NCBI RefSeq assembly: GCF_000429765.1 | Contig: NZ_AUCM01000011.1 | Coordinates: 1 to 64,000 of the forward strand | Length of the DNA stretch: 64,000 bases | Direction of reading: 5' to 3' | Origin: Gemmobacter nectariphilus DSM 15620 | Lineage (GTDB): Bacteria > Pseudomonadota > Alphaproteobacteria > Rhodobacterales > Rhodobacteraceae | In this document: positions 35,361-44,696 of the stretch, piece by piece | How positions within the stretch are numbered: position 1 is the stretch's first letter | Layout of the letters: each line of letters begins with the position of its first letter | Made by a program: the position numbers and the translations under genes | The notes under the pieces: generated by a model | The model's input: only the letters and a program-made list of their open reading frames with translations | What the model was told of the DNA's origin: nothing | The model's database searches: none

Positions 35361-36733
35361 GCCCGGTGCCCCAGATCCCAGAACAGCCCCGCCATCATCG
35401 CCAGTCCTTGGTGCACGATGGACACCGGCAGGTGTTCATCGGCGCCATGCTGCCCGCAACCGGGGTAGGAGTGCGGGACCCAGATCGTCGGCAGCCGCAG
35501 CGTATCGGTAAAGATGGTGTTCGGCAGCGACCCACCCAGATTGGGCAAGATCACTGGCACCTGGCCCAGCGTCTGCGCCAGCGAGTCGGTGGCAAAGCGC
35601 ACCCATTCATCTTGCAGGTCCGACCGGCTGGCCGGGAAGGCCGCATCGGTGGCTGGCACGATCTTGACTCGATGAAGCCCTGCCGCATCCAGCTTGCGGC
35701 GCACGGCTGGCAGCACCGCATCGGTATCTACCCCCACCGGATGGCGCAGCTGCAACCGTGCCCGCGCCCAAGGCGGGATGGCGTAGAGCGGCTTGGCGAT
35801 GTTGCCGACCTCGATCTCCATCACTTCCAGCGTGGACCAGCCATAGACCCGTTCCGCCTGTGTCAGGCCGGGGGCGCCCCACCAGGGGTCAAGCGCAGGA
35901 TCGCCGGGCGAGGTCTCGATGGTGCAGCGCGCCAGCGCCGCCTTGACGTCGTCAGGAATGGTGCCAGGCGTCAGCTCCGGCACCAGGCATTCGCCGGTCG
36001 GCCCGATCAGCGCGGCAATGGCATGGGCCAGTTCCACGCCCGGATTGGCCAGCAGCCCGCCCCAGTTGCCGGAATGGTGATACCCTTCGCGTGCCACCAC
36101 CTCGAGGTGGATGTTCAGCCCGCCCCGCGCGCCCAGAAAGATCGTCGGCTGCGCCCGGCCGATCCGCGGCCCGTCAGAGGCGATCAGCATGTCGGCGGCA
36201 AACGCGTCACGGTTCTCGGCCACCAGATCGGCCAGGCCAGGAGAGCCGTATTCCTCGCCCATCTCCATCAGGAACTTCAGGTTGAACCCAAGGCGCCCGT
36301 TCACCGCCAGCACCGCCTCGATGGCGGCAAGGTTCACGGAATGCTGCCCCTTGTTGTCGGCAGTGCCCCGGCCATACCAGACGCCATCACGTTCGGTCAG
36401 CACAAAGGGATCAAGTCCCGGCGACCACATCTCGGGCACGCCGGTCACCACATCGCCATGCCCATACATCAGCACGGTGGGCAGGGCCGGATCCTCGATC
36501 CGGCTGGCCAGCAGGAACCCGCCCGGCGCCGGATCGCGGCGGAACTGGCGCTGTTCGAACCCCAGACGGGCAAAGATCGGCGCAAGCTCGTCATCCAGAT
36601 AGCGTTGCAGGTCGGGCCAGTGCTCTGCCTCGCGCGAGACGGTGGGCATGGCGACGCGGCGCGCCAGATCGGCCTTGAACCGCCCGCTGGTCAGGGTTTC
36701 AAGGGCGGCGGCAATGGCGGCATCACGGGTCAT
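35357..36733 (-). CDS. M20-family dipeptidase-like metallopeptidase
   Basis: The 458-residue zinc peptidase has the larger M20 layout of dipeptidases. It shows VLMYGHGDVVTGV and YGRGTADNKGQHSVN (metal ligands), the catalytic Glu pair in LMEMGEEYGSPG, IASDGPRIGRAQP, a dimerisation domain with GARGGLNIHLEV, and a late His in GADEHLPVS. It lies directly in front of the class V PLP gene, with which it overlaps by 4 bp, and behind operator site 4, so it is the first gene of a two-gene unit. Substrate is probably a dipeptide or acyl-amino acid. Confidence 0.82.
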   Translation of the reverse strand: MTRDAAIAAALETLTSGRFKADLARRVAMPTVSREAEHWPDLQRYLDDELAPIFARLGFEQRQFRRDPAPGGFLLASRIEDPALPTVLMYGHGDVVTGVPEMWSPGLDPFVLTERDGVWYGRGTADNKGQHSVNLAAIEAVLAVNGRLGFNLKFLMEMGEEYGSPGLADLVAENRDAFAADMLIASDGPRIGRAQPTIFLGARGGLNIHLEVVAREGYHHSGNWGGLLANPGVELAHAIAALIGPTGECLVPELTPGTIPDDVKAALARCTIETSPGDPALDPWWGAPGLTQAERVYGWSTLEVMEIEVGNIAKPLYAIPPWARARLQLRHPVGVDTDAVLPAVRRKLDAAGLHRVKIVPATDAAFPASRSDLQDEWVRFATDSLAQTLGQVPVILPNLGGSLPNTIFTDTLRLPTIWVPHSYPGCGQHGADEHLPVSIVHQGLAMMAGLFWDLGHRA

Positions 36734-36789
36734 GCAAGGCTCCTGTCATTGTGGCCCAGGGGCGCCACGGACCAAGCCATACCGATTAT

Positions 36790-36802
36790 GATTGTTTGAT
36801 CA
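36790..36802 (-). promoter_or_regulatory. GntR-type operator site 4 (TGATCAAACAATC, minus strand)
   Basis: Read on the minus strand the site is TGATCAAACAATC, preceded by GGT. It lies 57 bp before the M20 peptidase start and just after the GntR gene stop, in the gap between the regulator and its presumed target. Confidence 0.5.
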
Positions 36803-36828
36803 ACCGCGATTCGACAAGAAGCCGCGCA

Positions 36829-37536
36829 TCACCCTGCCGCTTCGGCGATCAATTGACGCAACAGGCCGTGCGAGGCCTGAATATCCGTCTCCATCGCTGC
36901 GCGGAACGCGGCGGCATCGCGCGCCGCCAATGCCTTGCAGGCGGCTTCGTGATGGGCGGTGAAACTGTCGCGCAGCTCTGTCTTGAGCAGTTGCTCCATC
37001 CGGTCCGACAGGATGCGCACATAAGGGCCCGACCGCAGCCACAAATTCTCGATCTGGCTCATCAGCACGGGGCTTCGCGCGGCGCGGTAGATATGGAAAT
37101 GGAACTCGCGGTTGGCGGCGGTCATGGCCGGGGTATCGCCCGCAAGGCCGCTGGCATGGTGGCGCGCCACGATCGCCGTCAGGGTGGCCAGATCGCTGTC
37201 ATCCAGATGATCGAAGGCGATCATCGAGGCAGCCCCCTCGATGATCACGCGGGCGCGGGTGATATCGTCCAGCTCGTCCGCCGACAGATCGGGCACATAG
37301 GCCGTGCCCGACGGCGCGATGCGCAGCGCGTTTTCGGCGGCCAGCCGCCGCAGCGCCTCGCGCACCGGCATGTGCGAGACATGGAACCGCTCGGCCAGAC
37401 CTGCAATGGTAAAGGCCTCCTTCGCCTCGAAGGCGCCGGCGATCAGCGCCTCGCGCAGCTGGGCATAGACCTGATCCTGAACGGTCTGGCGTTCCATGAT
37501 CGGCTGCAAGCCTTTTGAACCGGTTCTGGGTGCCAT
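36829..37536 (-). CDS. GntR-family (FCD subfamily) transcriptional regulator
   Basis: The 235-residue regulator has an N-terminal winged helix ([22 protein letters not shown], read in two parts) with the recognition segment [21 protein letters not shown]. It has a C-terminal all-helical FCD domain whose metal/ligand residues are in [26 protein letters not shown] and [16 protein letters not shown] members sense small organic acids. The four TGATCAAAnnATM sites in front of neighbouring catabolic genes make it the probable local repressor. The ATG at 37536 gives a normal length; later Met residues are possible starts. Confidence 0.85.
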   Translation of the reverse strand: MAPRTGSKGLQPIMERQTVQDQVYAQLREALIAGAFEAKEAFTIAGLAERFHVSHMPVREALRRLAAENALRIAPSGTAYVPDLSADELDDITRARVIIEGAASMIAFDHLDDSDLATLTAIVARHHASGLAGDTPAMTAANREFHFHIYRAARSPVLMSQIENLWLRSGPYVRILSDRMEQLLKTELRDSFTAHHEAACKALAARDAAAFRAAMETDIQASHGLLRQLIAEAAG

Positions 37537-37698
37537 GATCTTCCTCGCAAAGCCGCCGCACACAATCGCGTCAGGGCCAGTCATTTGCAAGCCGCGTCAA
37601 CCGCCCTGCGGCGGTTTCCTGTGCCGCGACGCCACGGCAAGCCCCTGACAGCCACCCATTCGCGCCCTATATCCCCCCATGATCGCGATGGAGGCCCC

Positions 37699-39123
37699 AT
37701 GCAGTTCGACAACTCCTACGCCCGCCTGCCCGCGCATATGTTCGCCCGGCAAGACCCCACGCCTGTCGCCGCGCCGGGGCTGATCGGCCTGAATGCCGGG
37801 TTGGCGCAGGACATGGGCCTTGACCCGGACGAACTGTCCTTGCCCGACTGGATCGCGGTGTTCGCCGGCAACCGCGTCCCGCCGGGGGCAGAGCCGCTGG
37901 CGCAGGCCTATGCCGGGCACCAGTTCGGCAACTGGGTGCCGCAGCTTGGCGACGGGCGGGCAGTGCTGCTGGGCGAACATGTCGGCCCCGACGGGCGGCG
38001 CTGGGATATCCAGCTCAAGGGTGCCGGGCGCACGCCGTTTTCGCGCATGGGCGACGGGCGGGCCTGGGTCGGGCCGGTGATCCGCGAATATATCGTCTCC
38101 GAGGCGATGCACGCGCTTGGGGTGCCCACCACCCGCGCGCTGGCCGCCGTCTCCACGGGCGAGCCGGTCTACCGCGAAGGCGCCATGCCGGGCGCGGTGC
38201 TGACCCGCGTTGCCTCCAGCCATCTGCGCGTCGGCACCTTCCAGTATTTCGCCGCCCGACAGGACACGGATGCGCTGCGCCGGCTGACCGATATGGCGCT
38301 GGGCCGCCACTACCCCGGCACGACCGGCGCCCTTGGCCTGCTGGAACAGGTCACGACGGCCCAGGCGCGTCTGGTCGCGCAATGGATGGCGCTTGGCTTC
38401 ATCCATGGGGTGATGAATACCGACAATGCCCATGTCGGCGGGCTGACCATCGACTATGGTCCCTGCGCCTTCATGGACGCCTATCATCCGGGCCGGGTGT
38501 TTTCCTCGATCGACCAGATGGGGCGCTATGCCTATGGCAACCAGCCACAGATCGCGGTGTGGAACGTCGCGCAACTGGCCAGCAGCCTTCTGCCGCTGAT
38601 CGACCCCGACGAGGCGGCAGCGGTCGAGGCGGCAACCCCGCTGGTCCATGGCTTTGCCGATATCTATCAGGCCGAATGGCTGACCCGCTTCCGTGCCAAG
38701 CTGGGTCTGGTCCGCGCGCTGGATGGTGATCAGGCGCTGATCGAGTCGCTGCTCGACCGCATGGCCCGGCTGGGGGTGGACTTCACCCGCGCCTTCCGCT
38801 GTCTTGCCGAAGGCACTGCCGCCGCCGAATTCCCCGAGCCCGAGGCCTTCACCACCTGGCAGGCCGACTGGCACGCCCGCCTTGCCGCCGAAGGCCGCAG
38901 CCTGACCGATGCACAGGCCACCATGCGCCGGGTGAACCCCGCGATCATCCCGCGCAACCACCAGATCGAAGCCGCGATCACCGCCGCCGTGGCCGGCGAC
39001 CTTGTCCCGTTCCACGCGCTGAATGCCGCCCTTGCCGCCCCCTTTGACGCGGCCCCCGACGACCCGCTGCGGGCCGCCCCGGCCCCGGCCGAAATCATCC
39101 GCCGCACCTTCTGCGGCACCTGA
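37699..39123 (+). CDS. selO: SelO-family protein AMPylase (YdiU)
   Basis: This 474-residue pseudokinase transfers AMP to hydroxyl side chains of target proteins and is linked to redox stress in E. coli. It shows the family blocks: FDNSYARLP at the N-terminus, [39 protein letters not shown], and the active-site [21 protein letters not shown] split around the catalytic Asp residues. The start at 37699 gives the usual N-terminus; an earlier ATG would add an unrelated tail. It is divergent from the GntR gene and is followed by repeat copy D. Confidence 0.93.
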   Translation: MQFDNSYARLPAHMFARQDPTPVAAPGLIGLNAGLAQDMGLDPDELSLPDWIAVFAGNRVPPGAEPLAQAYAGHQFGNWVPQLGDGRAVLLGEHVGPDGRRWDIQLKGAGRTPFSRMGDGRAWVGPVIREYIVSEAMHALGVPTTRALAAVSTGEPVYREGAMPGAVLTRVASSHLRVGTFQYFAARQDTDALRRLTDMALGRHYPGTTGALGLLEQVTTAQARLVAQWMALGFIHGVMNTDNAHVGGLTIDYGPCAFMDAYHPGRVFSSIDQMGRYAYGNQPQIAVWNVAQLASSLLPLIDPDEAAAVEAATPLVHGFADIYQAEWLTRFRAKLGLVRALDGDQALIESLLDRMARLGVDFTRAFRCLAEGTAAAEFPEPEAFTTWQADWHARLAAEGRSLTDAQATMRRVNPAIIPRNHQIEAAITAAVAGDLVPFHALNAALAAPFDAAPDDPLRAAPAPAEIIRRTFCGT

Positions 39124-39124
39124 G

Positions 39125-39186
39125 CCCCTTCATCTGTCCGCAAATATCCTCGGGGGGATCTCAGGGGGGCAGACGGCCCCCCTGAG
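39125..39186 (-). repeat. GGATATTT element plus 11-bp GC hairpin (copy D)
   Basis: Read on the minus strand, CTCAGGGGGGC/GCCCCCCTGAG (39160-39170 and 39176-39186, loop AGACG) precedes CCCCCCGAGGATATTTGC with GGACAGATGAAGGGG (39125-39157). The stem is perfect over 11 bp. It follows selO in the 235-bp gap to the bactofilin gene. A further GC stem occurs at about 39192-39215. Confidence 0.7.
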
Positions 39187-39358
39187 CGGGGGGCGCGGGG
39201 GGCCAGCCCCCCGCATCCCCCCGCAAACCGGCCGGAAACCGCCCGTTCCGTGGCCCTGCGCGCCTTCCGGGGCTTGACCCGGCCGTCCGCTTGGCCCTTC
39301 AATCGCAAACGAATTTCAGGGGATTCCCGGCCTGACGGGACCGCGCAGGGAGAGCCGC

Positions 39359-39805
39359 ATGTTCAGCAAGACCCAGGATGACCGGCCGACCACTGGCCGC
39401 GGAGGACAGGTTTCGGTTCTGGCCCCGGATCTGGTGATCACTGGCGTCATCGCCTCGGAAGGCACGATCGAGCTGCACGGCAACGTCGATGGTGAACTCG
39501 CCGCCGCCACGTTGGTCATCGGGAACGAAGGCCAGATGAAGGGCAAGGTTCAGGCCGGTCAGGTCGATGTCCGGGGCGAGATGGATGGCTCGGTCAGCTG
39601 CGGCTCGCTCACGCTGCGCGCGGCGGCCAAGCTGCATGCCGATTGCCAAAGCAGCCGCCTGGTCATCGAATCCGGCGCCGAGGTCGAGGGCCGGTTCTCG
39701 CGCCCTGCCGCTCCGCCGCCGGCTGCCCCTGCCGCACTAGCGCCTGCGGCGGCACCGGCTGACGTGCCTGGCGATGCCACCGCGGAAGACGGCGACACCG
39801 CCTGA
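39359..39805 (+). CDS. Bactofilin
   Basis: The 148-residue protein has the bactofilin core of short beta-helix repeats (SVLAPDLVITGVIASEGTIE is residues about 20-38, then LHGNVDGELAAATLVIGNEG, KGKVQAGQVDVRGEMDGSV). It is flanked by a disordered N-tail and an Ala/Pro-rich C-tail. Bactofilins polymerise without nucleotide into membrane-associated filaments that act in cell shape or localisation. It stands alone here, convergent with the thioesterase gene, with no adjacent M23 peptidase gene as is common elsewhere. Confidence 0.88.
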   Translation: MFSKTQDDRPTTGRGGQVSVLAPDLVITGVIASEGTIELHGNVDGELAAATLVIGNEGQMKGKVQAGQVDVRGEMDGSVSCGSLTLRAAAKLHADCQSSRLVIESGAEVEGRFSRPAAPPPAAPAALAPAAAPADVPGDATAEDGDTA

Positions 39806-39811
39806 ACCCGG

Positions 39812-40222
39812 TCAGCCTGCGGGCGGGATCGAATAGGTCAGCCCTGCCCGCGCGACCACCGAATCCGACCCGTCCGAGCGCAGCAGAACATCGCCCACCG
39901 CCAGCACGCGGCCCAGCTTGAGCAGCCGCGCCTCGGCGATCAGGTCACGCCCGGACTCGGGCTTGCGCATGAAGTCGATGCTGCAATTCGTGGTGACCGC
40001 CAACGCGACCGGCCCGATCCGCGACAGGATCGCCAGATAGATCGCCACATCCGCCAGTGCAAACATCGAGGGGCCCGACACCGTGCCACCGGGCCGCAAG
40101 TGGCGATCCCCGATCAGCATCCGCACCGTCAGCCCCTTTGGGTCCAGCCGGTCCACCAGAAAATCATCGGCCACCTGCGGAAAGGCCTGCTGCATGAATT
40201 CGTGCAGCGCCGGAATATCCAT
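39812..40222 (-). CDS. PaaI-type hotdog-fold thioesterase
   Basis: The 136-residue protein has the hotdog thioesterase fold. The key helix LRPGGTVSGPSMFALADVAIYLAIL carries the catalytic Asp in the DVA segment, and AVTTNCSIDFMRKPESGRDLIAEA follows. PaaI-like enzymes hydrolyse aromatic or acyl-CoA thioesters. The ATG at 40222 gives MDIPALHEFM and the usual length. It is divergent from an enoyl-CoA hydratase gene (68 bp between starts), suggesting a shared role in acyl-CoA metabolism. Confidence 0.85.
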   Translation of the reverse strand: MDIPALHEFMQQAFPQVADDFLVDRLDPKGLTVRMLIGDRHLRPGGTVSGPSMFALADVAIYLAILSRIGPVALAVTTNCSIDFMRKPESGRDLIAEARLLKLGRVLAVGDVLLRSDGSDSVVARAGLTYSIPPAG

Positions 40223-40290
40223 CGCCAGTGTCACACTTTCCTCCCTGTCTTCCCCGGCGTAAGGTTTCGTCAAAGCGGAGGAATGGCAAG

Positions 40291-41079
40291 ATGGCAGACC
40301 CGATCCTGACCCGGCACGATGCCGGTAACGTTGCGACACTTACGCTCAACGCGCCGGACAAGCTGAATGCGCTGTCCGATGCCATGCTGGCGGCGCTGAA
40401 GGATGCCTTCGCCGCGCTGGAGACTGACCGCAGCATCCGCGCCGTGATCCTGAAAGGTTCGGGTAAGGCGTTCTGCGCCGGGCATGACCTGCGCGAGATG
40501 CAGGCGGCGCGTCAGGCCCCCGATGGCGGTGCGGCGGCCTTTGCCGATCTGTTCGCCCGCTGTGCGCAAGTGATGCAGACCATCCCCCGACTGCCCCAGC
40601 CGGTCATCGCGCAGGTCCACGGTATCGCCACCGCCGCCGGATGCCAGCTGGTGGCCAGCTGCGACATGGCCATCGCGGCCGAAGGCACCCGGTTCGGGGT
40701 GAACGGGGTGAACATCGGCCTGTTCTGTTCCACCCCCATGGTCGCGCTGACCCGCAACGTGCCGCGCAAACATGCGTTCGAAATGCTGTCCACCGGCACC
40801 TTCATCGACGCCAGCCGGGCCGAGGCGCTGGGGCTGGTCAACCGCGTCGTGCCTGCCGAGGCGCTGGAATCGGAAACCCAGGCGCTGGCCGCCACCGTGG
40901 CTGCCAAGCTGGACGCGGCCGTGCGCATCGGCAAGCGCGCGTTCTATGATCAGATCCAGATGCCGCTGGCCGAGGCCTATGACTTCACCGGCGCCATCAT
41001 GGTGGAAAACATGCTGCTGCGCGACACGAACGAGGGCATTTGCGCCTTTCTGGAAAAGCGCAAGCCAGACTGGGCCTGA
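40291..41079 (+). CDS. Enoyl-CoA hydratase/isomerase family protein (ECHDC3-like)
   Basis: The 262-residue crotonase-fold protein has the oxyanion-hole segments FCAGHDLREM and HGIATAAGCQLVASCDMAIA, then FGVNGVNIGLFCSTPMVALTR. The pattern ATAAGCQL with FGVNGVNIG is typical of the ECHDC3-like subgroup, where the first catalytic Glu of classical hydratases is not conserved, so ordinary hydratase activity is uncertain. GGAGGAATGGCAAG precedes the ATG at 40291. It forms a divergent pair with the PaaI-type thioesterase. Confidence 0.83.
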   Translation: MADPILTRHDAGNVATLTLNAPDKLNALSDAMLAALKDAFAALETDRSIRAVILKGSGKAFCAGHDLREMQAARQAPDGGAAAFADLFARCAQVMQTIPRLPQPVIAQVHGIATAAGCQLVASCDMAIAAEGTRFGVNGVNIGLFCSTPMVALTRNVPRKHAFEMLSTGTFIDASRAEALGLVNRVVPAEALESETQALAATVAAKLDAAVRIGKRAFYDQIQMPLAEAYDFTGAIMVENMLLRDTNEGICAFLEKRKPDWA

Positions 41080-41158
41080 CCGGCGGGCGGGCGCTCACAT
41101 CTTCGGGAAGGCGGCCTTGGCGATGGACTTGAGGCCAAGAACAGGCCAGAACGGTCGC

Positions 41159-41521
41159 ATGTTCCCCGCCCCCGCCTTTGCCATCGCCATGACCATCGCC
41201 CTGGCCGTGCTGACCACAGCATTGACCATGCTGCGGGTGCCGGTGCCTGCGGGCATCGGCGGCACCGACAAGCTGCACCACCTGCTGGCCTTTGCGGCGC
41301 TGGCGCTGCCGATCGCGACCGTTCGCCCAAGGTGGAGCCTTGGGCTGGCGCTGATCCTGGCCGGCTATGGCGGGCTGATCGAACTGGTACAGCCCTATGT
41401 CGGGCGCTCACGCGAACTGGCAGACTGGACGGCGGATCTGAAGGGGATCGCTGTCGGCACCCTGGCAGGCGTCGGGCTGAACCGGCTGGCCTGGCTGCTG
41501 CGCGGGCGGCGGCTGGCCTGA
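41159..41521 (+). CDS. VanZ-like family membrane protein
   Basis: The 120-residue protein has three to four membrane helices and the VanZ-like signature GGTDKLHHLLAFAALALP followed by GLIELVQPYVGRSRELADWTADLKGIAVG. VanZ of glycopeptide-resistance clusters gives weak teicoplanin resistance; chromosomal relatives have no defined role. The ATG at 41159 gives MFPAPAFAIAM; an ATG at 41123 in the same frame would add 12 residues. It is convergent with the next gene, 3 bp away. Confidence 0.8.
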   Translation: MFPAPAFAIAMTIALAVLTTALTMLRVPVPAGIGGTDKLHHLLAFAALALPIATVRPRWSLGLALILAGYGGLIELVQPYVGRSRELADWTADLKGIAVGTLAGVGLNRLAWLLRGRRLA

Positions 41522-41524
41522 GGC

Positions 41525-41926
41525 CTAGCCCTTCATCAGCCGTTCTGCCTTGCGCCGCACCAGCACCGTGCGCAGATCGTGCATGGCCAGAAGCAGCCGG
41601 TCCGTCACCTCGTCCAGCGCCTCGTCGCTGGCGCGGGACTGCGCCCAGTGCGCCGTCATGTTCAGATGGTCCACGGTGCGGTGAATGTCGTCGATATCGC
41701 GGCGGGCCAGCATGGCCTGCCGGTCGGCCAGCCATTCCGCGATGGCGGCCTGATCCGCCTGGGTCAGGGACCGATCGCCATGCGGCTTTATATTGCCGCT
41801 CTTGATGTTGACAAAGGCAATCTCGTCCATCTCGATCCGCCGCTGGCGGTTCTCGGTATCGACGCGAAAGACCGCGGCGCCATTCTCGCGAATGCGAAAG
41901 TAGTAGTCAGGAAGCTCCGCACCCAT
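41525..41926 (-). CDS. Conserved hypothetical protein
   Basis: I do not recognise a named family. The 133-residue product starts with GAELPDYYFRIRENGAAVFR and has IEMDEIAFVNIKSGNIKPHGDR, then a helical C-terminal half (WLADRQAMLARRDIDDIHRT, LLLAMHDLRTVLVRRKAERL). ATG 41926 is preferred because GGGGGTGA directly precedes it; ATG 41941 is in frame. It is the third gene of a close minus-strand run after the aspartate aminotransferase gene and an 86-residue protein gene. Confidence 0.65.
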   Translation of the reverse strand: MGAELPDYYFRIRENGAAVFRVDTENRQRRIEMDEIAFVNIKSGNIKPHGDRSLTQADQAAIAEWLADRQAMLARRDIDDIHRTVDHLNMTAHWAQSRASDEALDEVTDRLLLAMHDLRTVLVRRKAERLMKG

Positions 41927-41944
41927 TTCACCCCCTGTCATCGA

Positions 41945-43464
<1,520 letters not shown>

Positions 43465-43554
43465 TCAAGCGATATCCGCCCGATGCGCCGAAACGCCTTG
43501 CGAATATGGCGCTGCGGCGCGAAAAGCGGCGTTGAAACGGTCAGGAGCAAACCC

Positions 43555-43830
43555 ATGAGCGAAACCCCCGAAGCGCGACTGAAGCGGATGCGGATGCGGT
43601 CCTGGCGGCGCGGCACCAAGGAAATGGATCTGGTGATGGGCCCCTTTGCCGACGAGCGCCTTGCCAGCATGGATATCGCCGCGCTGGACGCCTATGACGC
43701 CTTGCTGGAAGAAAACGATCAGGACCTGATGAAGTGGGTTCTGGGCCAGTCCGAGGCGCCCGAGGTCCATGCCCCGCTGATCGCCGAACTGGCCGAATTT
43801 GCCCGCGCCCGGCTGGCCGGCGGCGTCTGA
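43555..43830 (+). CDS. sdhE: FAD assembly factor SdhE
   Basis: The 91-residue protein belongs to the SdhE/Sdh5 family that helps attach FAD covalently to succinate dehydrogenase flavoprotein. It has the family motif RRGTKEMDLVMG, with the Arg-Gly-x-x-Glu core required for binding the flavoprotein, and the helix-rich remainder YDALLEENDQDLMKWVLG. The ATG at 43555 follows AGGAG by 7 nt. No sdh genes are nearby. Confidence 0.88.
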   Translation: MSETPEARLKRMRMRSWRRGTKEMDLVMGPFADERLASMDIAALDAYDALLEENDQDLMKWVLGQSEAPEVHAPLIAELAEFARARLAGGV

Positions 43831-43910
43831 CAGCATTTTCGCGGGAATTTACGCGATCTTGGGGAATTGCGCCGATTCTCTGGTGACACGATGGGTTGCC
43901 GGAGAACGAC

Positions 43911-44408
43911 ATGACCATTCAGACCAGACTGTCCGCGCCCGGCGCGCGGGGCCTGATGCCGGGCTATCTGGAAAACCTTGCCTTGCTGGAACGGCTGCAC
44001 CGGCTGTTGCTGGATGTCATCAAGGATGAATTCGAACGCGTGACCTTGCTGGAGATCAATCCGGTTCAGGCGCTGCTGCTGTTCAACATCGGCGACAACG
44101 AGGTGACGGCGGGCGAGCTGAAATCACGCGGCTACTATCAGGGCTCGAACGTGAGCTACAACCTGAAGAAGCTGGTGGAACTGGGCTACATGCACCACCA
44201 GCGGTCGGAGATCGACCGCCGCTCGGTGCGGGTGCGGCTGACGGAAAAGGGCCGCAAGGTGCGCGCCCTGCTGGCCGAACTGTTCGCCCGCCAGGCCGAA
44301 GGTCTGATGGAGCGCAACCTGATCGACACTGAGGGGATGGAGGCGATGAACTCGGCCCTGCGGCGGATGGAACGCTACTGGACGGAACAGATCCGGTATA
44401 TCTACTGA
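43911..44408 (+). CDS. MarR-family winged-helix regulator, LdtR-like
   Basis: The 165-residue regulator has the layout of the alphaproteobacterial LdtR group: YLENLALLERLHRLLLDVIK, INPVQALLLFNIGDNEVTAGEL, GYYQGSNVSYNLKKLVELGY and the wing RSEIDRRSVRVRLTEKG. In Liberibacter/Sinorhizobium LdtR controls an L,D-transpeptidase gene and stress tolerance; no such gene is next to it here. GGAGA precedes the ATG at 43911. It is convergent with the quinone oxidoreductase gene, with repeat copy E and a tandem repeat in between. Confidence 0.83.
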   Translation: MTIQTRLSAPGARGLMPGYLENLALLERLHRLLLDVIKDEFERVTLLEINPVQALLLFNIGDNEVTAGELKSRGYYQGSNVSYNLKKLVELGYMHHQRSEIDRRSVRVRLTEKGRKVRALLAELFARQAEGLMERNLIDTEGMEAMNSALRRMERYWTEQIRYIY

Positions 44409-44455
44409 CGTCGGGTTGCCGGTTTGCCAGAGGGCGCATGGGGCGGCACCGGCGG

Positions 44456-44514
44456 CCAAAGGGGGCCGTCTGCCCCCTTTGGAAACCCCCGAGGATATTT
44501 TCGGACAGATGAAG
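44456..44514 (+). repeat. 11-bp GC hairpin plus GAGGATATTT element (copy E)
   Basis: CCAAAGGGGGC and GCCCCCTTTGG (44456-44466, 44472-44482) form a perfect stem with loop CGTCT. CCCCCGAGGATATTTTC with GGACAGATGAAG follows (44486-44514). It lies 3' of the LdtR-like gene and is the cleanest copy of the composite element. Confidence 0.75.
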
Positions 44515-44624
44515 AGGCGGGCCGAAGGTTTGCAGCAGCGGTGACGGCGGTGCTTGCGGCAACTTGCCGGGATGTCGGCCCAATCGCTCCGGCGCCAGAG
44601 CCATGCAGCGGGTCCGCCTGCCGG

Positions 44625-44696
44625 CTCAGGCGCTCAGGCGCTCAGGCGCTCAGGCGCTCAGGCGCTCAGGCGCTCAGGCGCTCAGGCGCTCAGGCG
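44625..44696. repeat. Nine tandem copies of an 8-bp unit (CTCAGGCG)
   Basis: Nine perfect head-to-tail copies of CTCAGGCG cover 72 bp. On the minus strand each copy reads CGCCTGAG and contains a TGA, and because 8 is not a multiple of 3 the array holds stops in all three frames. The last copy supplies the stop codon (44690-44692) and the final residues of the quinone oxidoreductase gene. Confidence 0.95.

Noticed and set aside
44625-44696. Short regular repeats considered as a CRISPR array
   Set aside because: The units are 8 bp with no spacers and no cas genes are present; it is a simple tandem repeat.
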